A DNA stretch of 64,000 bases from Halobacillus_B sp963739045. Lineage in GTDB: Bacteria > Bacillota > Bacilli > Bacillales > Halobacillaceae. The notes under the pieces were generated by a model that was not told where the DNA came from, ran no database searches, and saw nothing but the letters and a program-made list of their open reading frames with translations. Position 1 is the stretch's first letter. Each line of letters opens with the position of its first letter. The DNA is taken from positions 868,001-932,000 of the forward strand of contig CAVTYY010000004.1 of assembly GCA_963739045.1 (NCBI GenBank), given 5' to 3'. Shown piece after piece: positions 24,847 through 32,942 of the stretch. Made by a program: the position numbers and the translations under genes.

Positions 24847-26676
24847 ATGGGTAAAATTATTGGTATTGACTTAGGTACAACAAACTCTTGTGTAGCAGTG
24901 ATGGAAGGTGGAGAAGCAAAGGTTATTCCGAATCCGGAAGGGAACCGTACTACTCCATCAGCTGTAGCTTTCAAAAATGGTGAACGTCAAGTAGGGGAAG
25001 TTGCTAAACGTCAGGCGATCACTAACCCTAATACGATTCTTTCCATTAAACGTTATATGGGTACTGACCATAAAGTAGAAGTGGAAGGCAAAGAATTCAC
25101 ACCGCAGGAAGTTTCTGCAATCATCCTGCAGTACATTAAGAACTATGCTGAAGATTATTTAGGAGAAACTGTCGATAAAGCAGTTATCACAGTTCCAGCT
25201 TACTTCAATGATGCAGAGCGTCAAGCGACTAAAGATGCAGGTAAAATCGCTGGGCTTGAAGTGGAACGTATTATTAACGAACCGACAGCTGCAGCATTAG
25301 CTTATGGGATTGATAAAGAAGACCAGGATCAGACTATTCTTGTATATGACCTTGGTGGCGGTACATTTGACGTATCCATTCTTGATATCGGAGAAGGTAC
25401 TTTTGAAGTGGTCTCCACTGCAGGGGATAACCGTTTAGGCGGAGACGACTTTGACCAAGTAATCATTGATCACATGGTAGCAGAATTCAAGAAAGAAAAC
25501 GGCATTGATCTTTCCCAGGATAAAATGGCGAAACAGCGCTTGAAAGATGCAGCTGAAAAAGCGAAGAAAGATTTATCAGGTGTAGCTCAAACTCAAATTT
25601 CTCTGCCATTTATTACTGCTGGGGAAGCTGGACCTCTTCACCTTGAAATGAATTTAACTCGTGCGAAATTTGAAGAGCTTTCTGCAGATTTAATCGAACG
25701 TTCTATGAAACCGACTCGCCAGGCAATGAAAGATGCAGGTATGAGTTCTAATGATATTCATAAAGTCCTTCTAGTGGGTGGTTCTACTCGTATTCCAGCT
25801 GTGCAGGAAGCAATTAAAAAAGAAGTAGGCAAAGATCCTTCTAAAGGAGTAAATCCTGATGAAGTCGTAGCGCTGGGTGCTTCTATCCAGGGCGGTGTTT
25901 TACAAGGGGACGTTAAAGACGTAGTACTTCTTGATGTAACCCCGTTATCACTGGGAATTGAAACAATGGGCGGAGTAACAACTAAGCTTATTGAACGTAA
26001 TACAACAATCCCTACGAGCCATTCTCAGGTGTTCTCTACAGCTGCTGATAACCAGACAGCCGTTGATATTCATGTCCTTCAAGGGGAACGCGAAATGGCA
26101 CAGGACAACAAGACTCTTGGCCGTTTCCAATTAACGGATATCCCGCCAGCACCACGCGGTGTACCTCAAATTGAAGTAAGCTTTGATATCGATGCAAACG
26201 GAATTGTAAATGTGCGTGCGAAAGATATGGGTACGAACAAAGAACAATCCATTACGATCAAATCTTCATCTGGCCTTTCTGATGAAGAAGTTGAAGATAT
26301 GGTACGCCAAGCAGAAGAGAATGCAGAAGAAGATAAGAAAAAACGTGAAGCGATCGAACTTCGCAATGAAGCAGATCAGCTTGTCTTTACAACAGATAAA
26401 ACGATTAAAGACCTTGGCGATAAAGTAAGTGATGAAGAAAAGCAAAATGCTGAATCTGCTAAAGAAGAGCTGAAAACTGCTCTCGAAGGTGAAGATCTTG
26501 AAGTCATTAAAGAGAAGAAAGAAGCTCTTCAGGAACAAGTTCAAAACCTTTCCGTGAAATTATACGAACAAGCACAGCAGCAAGCGGAAGCTGAACAAGG
26601 AGATCAAGCTGGTAATACAGAAGAAGATGTAGTCGATGCTGATTACGAAGAAGTAAACGACGACGAAAAGAAGTAA
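24847..26676 (+). CDS. dnaK: Molecular chaperone DnaK (Hsp70)
   Basis: A 609-residue Hsp70. The ATPase domain starts GKIIGIDLGTTNSCVAV, with LGGGTFDVSILDIG near residues 170-183 and LVGGSTRIPAVQ near 310-321. The substrate domain starts near residue 365, and the acidic C-terminal lid ends EEVNDDEKK. As usual in Gram-positives it lacks the 24-residue ATPase segment found in E. coli. The ribosome site is AAAGGAGG. Central gene of the CIRCE-controlled operon. Confidence 0.98.
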   Translation: MGKIIGIDLGTTNSCVAVMEGGEAKVIPNPEGNRTTPSAVAFKNGERQVGEVAKRQAITNPNTILSIKRYMGTDHKVEVEGKEFTPQEVSAIILQYIKNYAEDYLGETVDKAVITVPAYFNDAERQATKDAGKIAGLEVERIINEPTAAALAYGIDKEDQDQTILVYDLGGGTFDVSILDIGEGTFEVVSTAGDNRLGGDDFDQVIIDHMVAEFKKENGIDLSQDKMAKQRLKDAAEKAKKDLSGVAQTQISLPFITAGEAGPLHLEMNLTRAKFEELSADLIERSMKPTRQAMKDAGMSSNDIHKVLLVGGSTRIPAVQEAIKKEVGKDPSKGVNPDEVVALGASIQGGVLQGDVKDVVLLDVTPLSLGIETMGGVTTKLIERNTTIPTSHSQVFSTAADNQTAVDIHVLQGEREMAQDNKTLGRFQLTDIPPAPRGVPQIEVSFDIDANGIVNVRAKDMGTNKEQSITIKSSSGLSDEEVEDMVRQAEENAEEDKKKREAIELRNEADQLVFTTDKTIKDLGDKVSDEEKQNAESAKEELKTALEGEDLEVIKEKKEALQEQVQNLSVKLYEQAQQQAEAEQGDQAGNTEEDVVDADYEEVNDDEKK

Positions 26677-26692
26677 GATAGTGTGGGAAAAG

Positions 26693-26731
26693 AAAAGTCA
26701 AAGTCAGGATCTTCTTGGCTTTGACTTTTTT
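26693..26731 (+). terminator. Hairpin between dnaK and dnaJ
   Basis: AAAAGTCAAAG and CTTTGACTTTTTT form a strong stem with a loop of about 15 bases and a T run. It probably causes partial termination, giving less dnaJ than dnaK mRNA. Confidence 0.75.
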
Positions 26732-26813
26732 CACGCATGAAGGAATTTGCTTGAAGTGCCCTCACAATGTTAATATAAATCTTATGCAATAGGCCCGGGA
26801 GAGTGATCCACAA

Positions 26814-27941
26814 GTGAGTAAACGCGATTATTATGAGGTTCTTGGGGTATCTAAAGATGCCTCTAAGGATGAAATCAAGAAAGCCTATCGAAAACTGGCA
26901 CGGAAGTATCACCCCGATGTTAGTGAAGAAGATAACGCTTCTGAAAAATTCAAAGAAGCTAAAGAAGCTTATGAAACGTTAAGCGATCAGCAGAAACGTA
27001 CCCAGTATGACCAATTTGGCCACGCTGGTCCTAACCAAGGTTTTGGCGGCTTTGGCGGAGGCGGAGAAGACTTCGGCGGCTTTGGGGATATCTTTGATAT
27101 GTTCTTTGGCGGCGGAGGCCGCAGAAGAGATCCTAACGCGCCCCGTAAAGGTGCTGATCTTCAGTACACCATGACAATGGAGTTTGAGGAAGCGATTTTT
27201 GGTAAAAGTACAGACATTGAGATTCCTATGGAAGAAGAATGTGAAACTTGTGGAGGGGACGGGGCAAAACCCGGCACTTCGCCAGAAACTTGTTCTCATT
27301 GTCAAGGCAGCGGACAAATTAACCAGGAACAAAATACGCCGTTTGGCCGTGTTGTGAATCGCAGAGTCTGTCACCATTGCCAAGGTACAGGAAAAATCAT
27401 CAAAGATAAATGCAGCACCTGCAGCGGAGATGGCCGAGTAACGAAACGCAAGAAGATTCATCTGGACATTCCAGCAGGCATTGATGAAGGACAGCAGATT
27501 CGCGTACCTGGTAAAGGGGAAGCCGGTGTAAACGGCGGTCCAGCCGGTGATTTATTTGTTGTTATTCATGTTAGACCGCATGAGTTTTTCCATCGGGAAG
27601 GCGACCACATTTTCTGTGATATCCCGTTAACATTCGCGCAAGCTGCTCTTGGAGACGAAATAGAAGTTCCAACTGTACATGGTAAAGTTAAACTGAAGAT
27701 TCCAGCAGGTACGCAAACGGGGAAAACATTCAGACTTAAAGATAAAGGGGCTCCCAACGTTCATGGACGTGGACATGGAGACCAGCATGTGAAGACGAAA
27801 GTAATTACTCCGAAGAACCTGACGGACCATCAAAAAGATTTACTCCGTGAGTTTAATGACATCAGCGGTAATGGAGCTACTGATGAACAGCACGGAAACT
27901 TTTTTGAACGGATGAAGCGGGCTTTTAAAGGTGATCAATAG
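26814..27941 (+). CDS. dnaJ: Chaperone DnaJ (Hsp40)
   Basis: A 375-residue type I J-protein. The J domain (residues 1-70) has the HPD motif near 33-35. A Gly/Phe-rich linker runs about 72-107. The zinc domain has four CxxCxGxG repeats (CETCGGDG, CSHCQGSG, CHHCQGTG, CSTCSGDG, about 145-205), followed by the substrate-binding C-terminal domains. It delivers substrates to DnaK and stimulates ATP hydrolysis. The start is GTG at 26814, behind GGGAGAG. Confidence 0.97.
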   Translation: MSKRDYYEVLGVSKDASKDEIKKAYRKLARKYHPDVSEEDNASEKFKEAKEAYETLSDQQKRTQYDQFGHAGPNQGFGGFGGGGEDFGGFGDIFDMFFGGGGRRRDPNAPRKGADLQYTMTMEFEEAIFGKSTDIEIPMEEECETCGGDGAKPGTSPETCSHCQGSGQINQEQNTPFGRVVNRRVCHHCQGTGKIIKDKCSTCSGDGRVTKRKKIHLDIPAGIDEGQQIRVPGKGEAGVNGGPAGDLFVVIHVRPHEFFHREGDHIFCDIPLTFAQAALGDEIEVPTVHGKVKLKIPAGTQTGKTFRLKDKGAPNVHGRGHGDQHVKTKVITPKNLTDHQKDLLREFNDISGNGATDEQHGNFFERMKRAFKGDQ

Positions 27942-27955
27942 GTAGAACAGGGAGA

Positions 27956-28031
27956 GAGTGTCTTTGAACGAATGGCTATGATTGGTGTTTTAAATTACAT
28001 TCACCTGATCCATTGTTCGGGCACTCTTTTT
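27956..28031 (+). terminator. Terminator after dnaJ
   Basis: GAGTGTC...GAACGAATGG pairs with CCATTGTTC...GGCACTC over a long interrupted stem, followed by TTTTT. It separates dnaJ from prmA, with probable read-through. Confidence 0.6.
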
Positions 28032-28073
28032 CTACATGGATAAAAAAATTTAAGACAAAGAGAGTTGATCTGT

Positions 28074-29012
28074 TTGAAATGGTCAGAAATTTGCATTCAT
28101 ACTACAAATGAAGCAATCGAGCCCGTTTCCAATATTCTGCATGAATCTGGAGCGAGCGGTGTTGTCATTGAAGACCCTCAGGATATGATCAGGGAAGATT
28201 CAGGTTTGGGAGAAATCATTGAATTGAACCCCGATGATTATCCCGAAGAGGGAGTCTATGTAAAAGCCTACTTGCCTGTTAATAGTTTTATTGGGGAAGC
28301 GGTAGAGGAAATTAAACAATCGGTTACCCATCTGGTTTCATTTGGTATTGATATAGGCCATAATAACGTAACGCTGAGTGAAATTAATGAAGAAGATTGG
28401 GCTACAGCATGGAAGAAATATTACAAACCAGTTAAAATTTCTGAGAAGATTACGATTATTCCTACATGGGAAGAATATACGCCTGTATCTACTGATGAAA
28501 TTATCATAGAAATGGACCCTGGAATGGCCTTTGGTACAGGGACACACCCTACCACTGTCTTGAGTATTCAGGCTCTTGAACAATACTTAGCGAAAGAGGA
28601 TACGGTACTTGACGTAGGATGCGGCTCAGGAATTCTTAGTGTAGCTTCTGTCCTTCTCGGAGCCAAACACGTTCACGCGTATGACCTTGATGATATAGCG
28701 GTTAAGAGTACTGCCAGCAATGCCGAACTTAACCAAGTAGAAAGTAAAATAACCCCGAGGTTAAACAACCTTCTGGACGATGTAACTATAGAAGCTGATG
28801 TAATCGTTTCAAATATTTTAGCGGAAATTATTGTTCGATTTACAGATGAGGCTTATCATGTAATTAAGCCTGGAGGTTATTTTATTACGTCTGGGATTAT
28901 TTCGGGAAAGAAAGACTTGGTAAAAGAGCAGTTAACGGCCTCAGGATTTGAAATTACTGAAACCAATAAAATGGAAGACTGGATCTCCATTATAGCCAGA
29001 AAACCAGAATAA
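28074..29012 (+). CDS. prmA: Ribosomal protein L11 methyltransferase
   Basis: A 312-residue enzyme that trimethylates ribosomal protein uL11 using SAM. The N-terminal substrate-recognition domain is followed by the methyltransferase core, with LDVGCGSGILSVAS near residues 177-190 and SNILAEIIV near 243-251. I start at TTG 28074, giving MKWSEICIHTTNEA, which matches the B. subtilis N-terminus (MKWSEISIHTTNEA). The TTG nine bases upstream lacks that agreement. It follows dnaJ in the heat-shock cluster. Confidence 0.95.
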   Translation: MKWSEICIHTTNEAIEPVSNILHESGASGVVIEDPQDMIREDSGLGEIIELNPDDYPEEGVYVKAYLPVNSFIGEAVEEIKQSVTHLVSFGIDIGHNNVTLSEINEEDWATAWKKYYKPVKISEKITIIPTWEEYTPVSTDEIIIEMDPGMAFGTGTHPTTVLSIQALEQYLAKEDTVLDVGCGSGILSVASVLLGAKHVHAYDLDDIAVKSTASNAELNQVESKITPRLNNLLDDVTIEADVIVSNILAEIIVRFTDEAYHVIKPGGYFITSGIISGKKDLVKEQLTASGFEITETNKMEDWISIIARKPE

Positions 29013-29025
29013 TAGGTGAGAGCTT

Positions 29026-29781
29026 ATGGTACAACGCTATTTCGTTAAAAAAGATCAATGGGACAATCAAACGGTAGTGATTCAAGGTGATGATGTCCAT
29101 CATATTGGAAGAGTCATGAGAATGGAACCTGGAGACAATATCATTTGTATTCGTTCTGATCAAGTTATAGCAGAATGCAGGATTACTGATATAAGCAACG
29201 ATGAGGTCACTTGTCATATCGAGAGCTGGATTCGCGAAGACCGGGAACTGCCTGTGTTCGTGACCATCGTTCAAAGTCTCGGTAAAGGGGACAAGCTCGA
29301 ACAAGTGATTCAAAAAGGAACAGAACTTGGGGCTTACCGGTTTATCCCTTTCAAAGCGGACCGTTCTATTTCAAAGTGGGATGATAAGAAAGCTGTAAAA
29401 AAGCTTCAGCGCCTGCAGAAAATTGCAAAAGAAGCAAGTGAACAATCGCAGCGCGCTCATATTCCGGTAATCGAAAATGCTTCTACTATCAAGGAAATTG
29501 TAGCAATGAGTGAGACATTTAATGCTAAAGTCTTTGCTTACGAAAATGAGGCAAAGACGGCAGAATTTCACTCCCTGGCTTCCCATTTAGAGACAATCAA
29601 TGCTGGAGATCAGGTTCTAGTCGTAATTGGACCTGAAGGCGGGTTTTCCGAGAGAGAAGTGAATACCCTTTATGATCATGGATTTCAATCTTTTCGGCTG
29701 GGCCGCAGAATACTTAGGATGGAGACCGCTCCATTGTATTACTTATCAAGTGTTTCTTATCAATTTGAAGAGTTGAGGTGA
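29026..29781 (+). CDS. rsmE: 16S rRNA m3U1498 methyltransferase RsmE
   Basis: A 251-residue SPOUT-family methyltransferase. The PUA-like N-terminal domain (MVQRYFVKK..., DDVHHIGRVMRM near residues 23-34) is followed by the trefoil-knot SPOUT domain, with VVIGPEGGFSEREV near 199-212 and LGRRILRMETAPLYYL near 225-240. It modifies U1498 in 16S rRNA. It starts 14 bases after prmA and is followed by mtaB six bases later, so the three share a transcript. Confidence 0.96.
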   Translation: MVQRYFVKKDQWDNQTVVIQGDDVHHIGRVMRMEPGDNIICIRSDQVIAECRITDISNDEVTCHIESWIREDRELPVFVTIVQSLGKGDKLEQVIQKGTELGAYRFIPFKADRSISKWDDKKAVKKLQRLQKIAKEASEQSQRAHIPVIENASTIKEIVAMSETFNAKVFAYENEAKTAEFHSLASHLETINAGDQVLVVIGPEGGFSEREVNTLYDHGFQSFRLGRRILRMETAPLYYLSSVSYQFEELR

Positions 29782-29787
29782 ATGTAA

Positions 29788-31131
29788 ATGCCAAATGTAG
29801 CATTTCATACGCTGGGTTGTAAGGTTAATCATTATGAAACAGAAGCAATCTGGCAGCTATTTAGCGACCGAGGGTACGAGCGGGTGGACTTTGACCGTCC
29901 TTCCGATGTTTATGTAATTAATACATGTACGGTTACAAACACAGGCGATAAAAAAAGCCGTCAAGTTATCCGCCGGGCGATCCGTAAGAATCCGGATGCG
30001 GTTATTTGTGTAACAGGCTGTTATGCCCAGACATCTCCTGGAGAAATTATGGATATCCCTGGAGTGGATATTGTAGTAGGAACACAGGACCGGATTAAAA
30101 TGCTTGAATATATTGAACAATTCAAGAACGAAAGACAACCGATTAACGGAGTCACGAACATTATGAAAAACCGTGTATTTGAAGAACTGGATGTTCCTTC
30201 ATTTACTGACCGCACGCGGGCTTCTCTGAAAATTCAAGAAGGCTGTAACAACTTTTGTACGTTCTGTATTATTCCGTGGGCACGTGGCCTCATGAGATCT
30301 CGGGATCCAGAGGAAGTTGTTAAACAAGCGCAGCAGCTAGTTGATGCCGGTTATAAAGAGATTGTCCTAACTGGAATCCATACAGGCGGATACGGGGAAG
30401 ATCTGAAAGATTATAATCTTGCCATGCTGCTTCGTGAATTGGACAGCCGGGTGAAAGATCTTAAACGTATTCGTATTTCCTCGATTGAGGCGAGTCAAAT
30501 TACAGATGATGTGATTAAAGTACTTAATGATTCCGACAAGATTGTGCGTCATCTTCACATTCCTTTGCAATCCGGATCAAATACTGTTCTGAAAAGAATG
30601 AGAAGAAAATACACGATGGAGTTTTATAAAGAAAGAATTGATCGTATTAAAGAGGCACTGCCTGGTTTAGCAATTACATCAGACGTGATTGTTGGTTTTC
30701 CTGGGGAAACAGAGGAAGAATTCATGGAAACGTATCGATTTATTAAAGAAGTCGGATATTCCGAGCTGCACGTTTTCCCATTCTCTAAACGGACAGGAAC
30801 CCCTGCCGCAAGGATGAAAGACCAAGTAGAAGATGAAATTAAGCACGATCGTGTGCGACGTCTAATTGAGCTTTCCAATCAGCAAGCAAAAGAGTATGCT
30901 TCTACTTTTGAAGGAGAAGTTTTAGAGATGATACCGGAGGAGCATTCCAGAGATGAGGATGGTCTATTGGTCGGGTACACAGATAATTACCTAAAAGTGA
31001 AGGTTTCTGGAAGCGACCAGCTGATAGGGGAAATTGTAAGGGTTAAAATTACCAAAGCCGGCTATCCTTATAATAATGCAGAGTTTGTTCGTGTGATGGA
31101 CAGTCCTTCCAGTGTGCCGTTAAGTTCTTAG
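29788..31131 (+). CDS. mtaB: tRNA t6A37 methylthiotransferase MtaB
   Basis: A 447-residue methylthiotransferase that converts t6A37 to ms2t6A in ANN-decoding tRNAs. It has the N-terminal UPF0004 domain with three cysteines (GCKVNHYE near residue 10, NTCTVTN near 46-52, VTGCYAQ near 75-81). The radical SAM cluster motif is CNNFCTFC near residues 153-160, and the C-terminal TRAM domain comes last. This is the YqeV type (MtaB) rather than MiaB, by context and by the HTLGCKVNHYE start. Confidence 0.95.
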   Translation: MPNVAFHTLGCKVNHYETEAIWQLFSDRGYERVDFDRPSDVYVINTCTVTNTGDKKSRQVIRRAIRKNPDAVICVTGCYAQTSPGEIMDIPGVDIVVGTQDRIKMLEYIEQFKNERQPINGVTNIMKNRVFEELDVPSFTDRTRASLKIQEGCNNFCTFCIIPWARGLMRSRDPEEVVKQAQQLVDAGYKEIVLTGIHTGGYGEDLKDYNLAMLLRELDSRVKDLKRIRISSIEASQITDDVIKVLNDSDKIVRHLHIPLQSGSNTVLKRMRRKYTMEFYKERIDRIKEALPGLAITSDVIVGFPGETEEEFMETYRFIKEVGYSELHVFPFSKRTGTPAARMKDQVEDEIKHDRVRRLIELSNQQAKEYASTFEGEVLEMIPEEHSRDEDGLLVGYTDNYLKVKVSGSDQLIGEIVRVKITKAGYPYNNAEFVRVMDSPSSVPLSS

Positions 31132-31281
31132 ATAATTTGAAAAAATCAACCGGAACTGACAATCCATCCTAACCCCTCATCCTTTGCTGCTGAAATTCTA
31201 ATGCATTTTTGTGATAGTCATGCTATGATACAATAGATGTACGAACAACTCATTTTAGAAGAAGAAAGGGACGTTTATGTT

Positions 31282-31953
31282 ATGGATCAAAATCTTGCAA
31301 AAATGATCGACCATACACAGCTGAAACCAGATACGCCGAAGGATAAAATCACACAAATTTGTGAAGAAGCACGAGACAATCATTTTGCCTCAGTTTGTGT
31401 CAATCCTTACTGGGTGGAATACTGCTATAGTCTTCTCAAAAATTCCGATGTAAAAGTATGTACGGTGATTGGTTTCCCTCTAGGGGCGACCACTACAGAA
31501 ACAAAAGCTTTTGAGACGCGCCAGGCGATCGAAAAGGGTGCGACAGAAGTTGACATGGTTATCAACGTCGGTGAATTGAAATCAGGAAATACAGAAAATG
31601 TTCAAAAGGATATAGAAGCTGTTGTACGTGAAGCAGCTGGAAAAGCATTAGTTAAAGTCATTATCGAAACTTCTCTACTATCTGAAAATGAAAAAGAAGT
31701 GGCATCGGAATTAGCAAAAGCTGCAGGAGCTGATTTTGTAAAAACGTCTACTGGTTTCTCTGGTGGAGGGGCTACTGTTGAAGATATTAGCTTAATGCGG
31801 AAGACAGTGGGTCCTGATATGGGCGTAAAAGCTTCTGGAGGGGTTAGAGACTATACTGGTGCCAAGGCGATGATTGATGCGGGAGCTACAAGAATCGGTG
31901 CCAGCGCAGGGATTTCTATTGTGAACGGCGAACAGGGAACATCAGATTATTAA
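31282..31953 (+). CDS. deoC: Deoxyribose-phosphate aldolase
   Basis: A 223-residue class I aldolase that splits 2-deoxyribose-5-phosphate into acetaldehyde and glyceraldehyde-3-phosphate. The Schiff-base lysine is in FVKTSTGFS near residues 151-159, and the second lysine is in VKASGGVR near 180-187. I use ATG 31282 because it gives the B. subtilis length (223) and N-terminus; the frame extends upstream without a ribosome site. In B. subtilis this slot after yqeV is occupied by yqeW (a Na+/Pi transporter), so deoC is a local insertion. A TGCTATGAT extended -10-like element lies at 31221-31229. Confidence 0.95.
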   Translation: MDQNLAKMIDHTQLKPDTPKDKITQICEEARDNHFASVCVNPYWVEYCYSLLKNSDVKVCTVIGFPLGATTTETKAFETRQAIEKGATEVDMVINVGELKSGNTENVQKDIEAVVREAAGKALVKVIIETSLLSENEKEVASELAKAAGADFVKTSTGFSGGGATVEDISLMRKTVGPDMGVKASGGVRDYTGAKAMIDAGATRIGASAGISIVNGEQGTSDY

Positions 31954-32075
31954 TGATCGATAACCCGGCATTTAATAGTAAGTTTCAGAGTCATTGTGCC
32001 ATTATTTGTCCGATTAATTTGGTTGAGTATCTGTTTGATAAGTTATAATAAATGGCCAATATTTAATAAAATAAG

Positions 32076-32104
32076 TTGACCATACGTGTCCCTTATAATA
32101 TAAT
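32076..32104 (+). promoter_or_regulatory. Sigma-A promoter of rpsU-yqeY
   Basis: TTGACC (32076-32081) and a perfect TATAAT (32099-32104) are exactly 17 bases apart. Transcription should start near 32111, leaving a leader of about 65 bases before rpsU. Confidence 0.85.
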
Positions 32105-32174
32105 TGTCAAAGGTATGGGAGACTTCCCATATAAAGAAGAAACAGTCTTTTTGCTTCGGAGGGAGGGAAATAGC

Positions 32175-32348
32175 ATGTCAAAAACAACTCGCGTTCGTAA
32201 AAACGAGTCTCTTGAAGATGCTCTTCGTCGCTTCAAGCGTGATGTATCTAAAAGTGGTACACTATCTGAATATCGTAAGCGTGAATATTACGATAAACCT
32301 AGCGTACGCCGCAAGAAAAAATCTGAGGCCGCTAGAAAGCGCAAGTAG
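32175..32348 (+). CDS. rpsU: 30S ribosomal protein bS21
   Basis: A 57-residue basic protein (MSKTTRVRKNESLEDALRRF...) ending in a lysine/arginine-rich tail, standard for bS21, which binds near the anti-Shine-Dalgarno end of 16S rRNA. The internal ATG 32175 follows a GGAGGGA site. Open reading upstream of it runs through the promoter and is not coding. It is transcribed with yqeY. Confidence 0.97.
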   Translation: MSKTTRVRKNESLEDALRRFKRDVSKSGTLSEYRKREYYDKPSVRRKKKSEAARKRK

Positions 32349-32370
32349 TGATTAAAGAGGGTGTTAGCAG

Positions 32371-32817
32371 ATGACAATCACGGAACGTCTTAACCAGGAT
32401 ATGAAAACTGCGATGAAGGCAAGAGATAAGAAAACTCTTTCCACGATTCGCATGGTAAAGGCTTCTATGCAGAACGAAGCTATCAAACTTGGAAAAGACA
32501 CATTATCTGAAGAAGAAGAATTGACTGTTTTATCTCGAGAGGTAAAACAGCGAAAAGATTCCCTCCATGAATTTCAAGAAGCTGGACGCGATGATCTTGT
32601 AGAAGGACTTAATAATGAACTTGAAATTTTACAAGTATATATGCCGAAACAGCTTTCTGAAGAAGAACTTGGACAAATCGTTCAAGAAACGATTCAAGAG
32701 GTAGGAGCTTCCGATAAGAGTGACATGGGAAAAGTCATGAGTGCCATTATGCCTAAAGTAAAAGGTAAGGCTGATGGATCCCAAGTTAACAAGCTCGTAC
32801 TAAAGTATTTATCCTAA
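32371..32817 (+). CDS. yqeY: GatB/YqeY-domain protein
   Basis: A 148-residue protein made of the YqeY domain that also forms the tail of GatB in tRNA-dependent amidotransferase. Signature parts are LSTIRMVKASMQNEAI near residues 24-39 and EILQVYMPKQLSEEEL near 87-102. It probably binds tRNA, but no precise reaction is established. It follows rpsU by 22 bases and ends at a strong terminator. Confidence 0.94.
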   Translation: MTITERLNQDMKTAMKARDKKTLSTIRMVKASMQNEAIKLGKDTLSEEEELTVLSREVKQRKDSLHEFQEAGRDDLVEGLNNELEILQVYMPKQLSEEELGQIVQETIQEVGASDKSDMGKVMSAIMPKVKGKADGSQVNKLVLKYLS

Positions 32818-32822
32818 AGAAT

Positions 32823-32862
32823 AAAGACCTCTCTTTTAACTTTTAAAAGAGAGGTCTTTTTT
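32823..32862 (+). terminator. Terminator of rpsU-yqeY
   Basis: AAAGACCTCTCTTTT and AAAAGAGAGGTCTTT are perfectly complementary around a short loop and are followed by Ts. Confidence 0.93.
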
Positions 32863-32872
32863 ACATATTTTT

Positions 32873-32899
32873 TGAAACCAATTCTCCTGTTGAATCGTA
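32873..32899 (+). promoter_or_regulatory. Sigma-W-type (ECF) promoter of nfeD-floA
   Basis: TGAAAC (32873-32878) and CGTA (32896-32899) are separated by 17 bases, the layout of B. subtilis sigma-W promoters (TGAAAC, 16-17 bases, CGTA). The B. subtilis orthologues yqeZ-floA-yqfB belong to the sigma-W cell-envelope-stress regulon, so the site fits its context. Confidence 0.8.
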
Positions 32900-32942
32900 T
32901 AACAAGTATTCACTGGGGAAGCTAGAGAGGAGGTGATCGAGC

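Noticed and set aside
26979..27461. Bottom-strand open frame of 160 codons inside dnaJ
   Set aside because: Antisense to the Gly-rich and zinc repeats of DnaJ; its length comes from codon bias of the real gene.
32104..32355. Overlapping top-strand frame across rpsU
   Set aside because: It is the +1 shadow of rpsU (bS21) and contains no recognisable domain.
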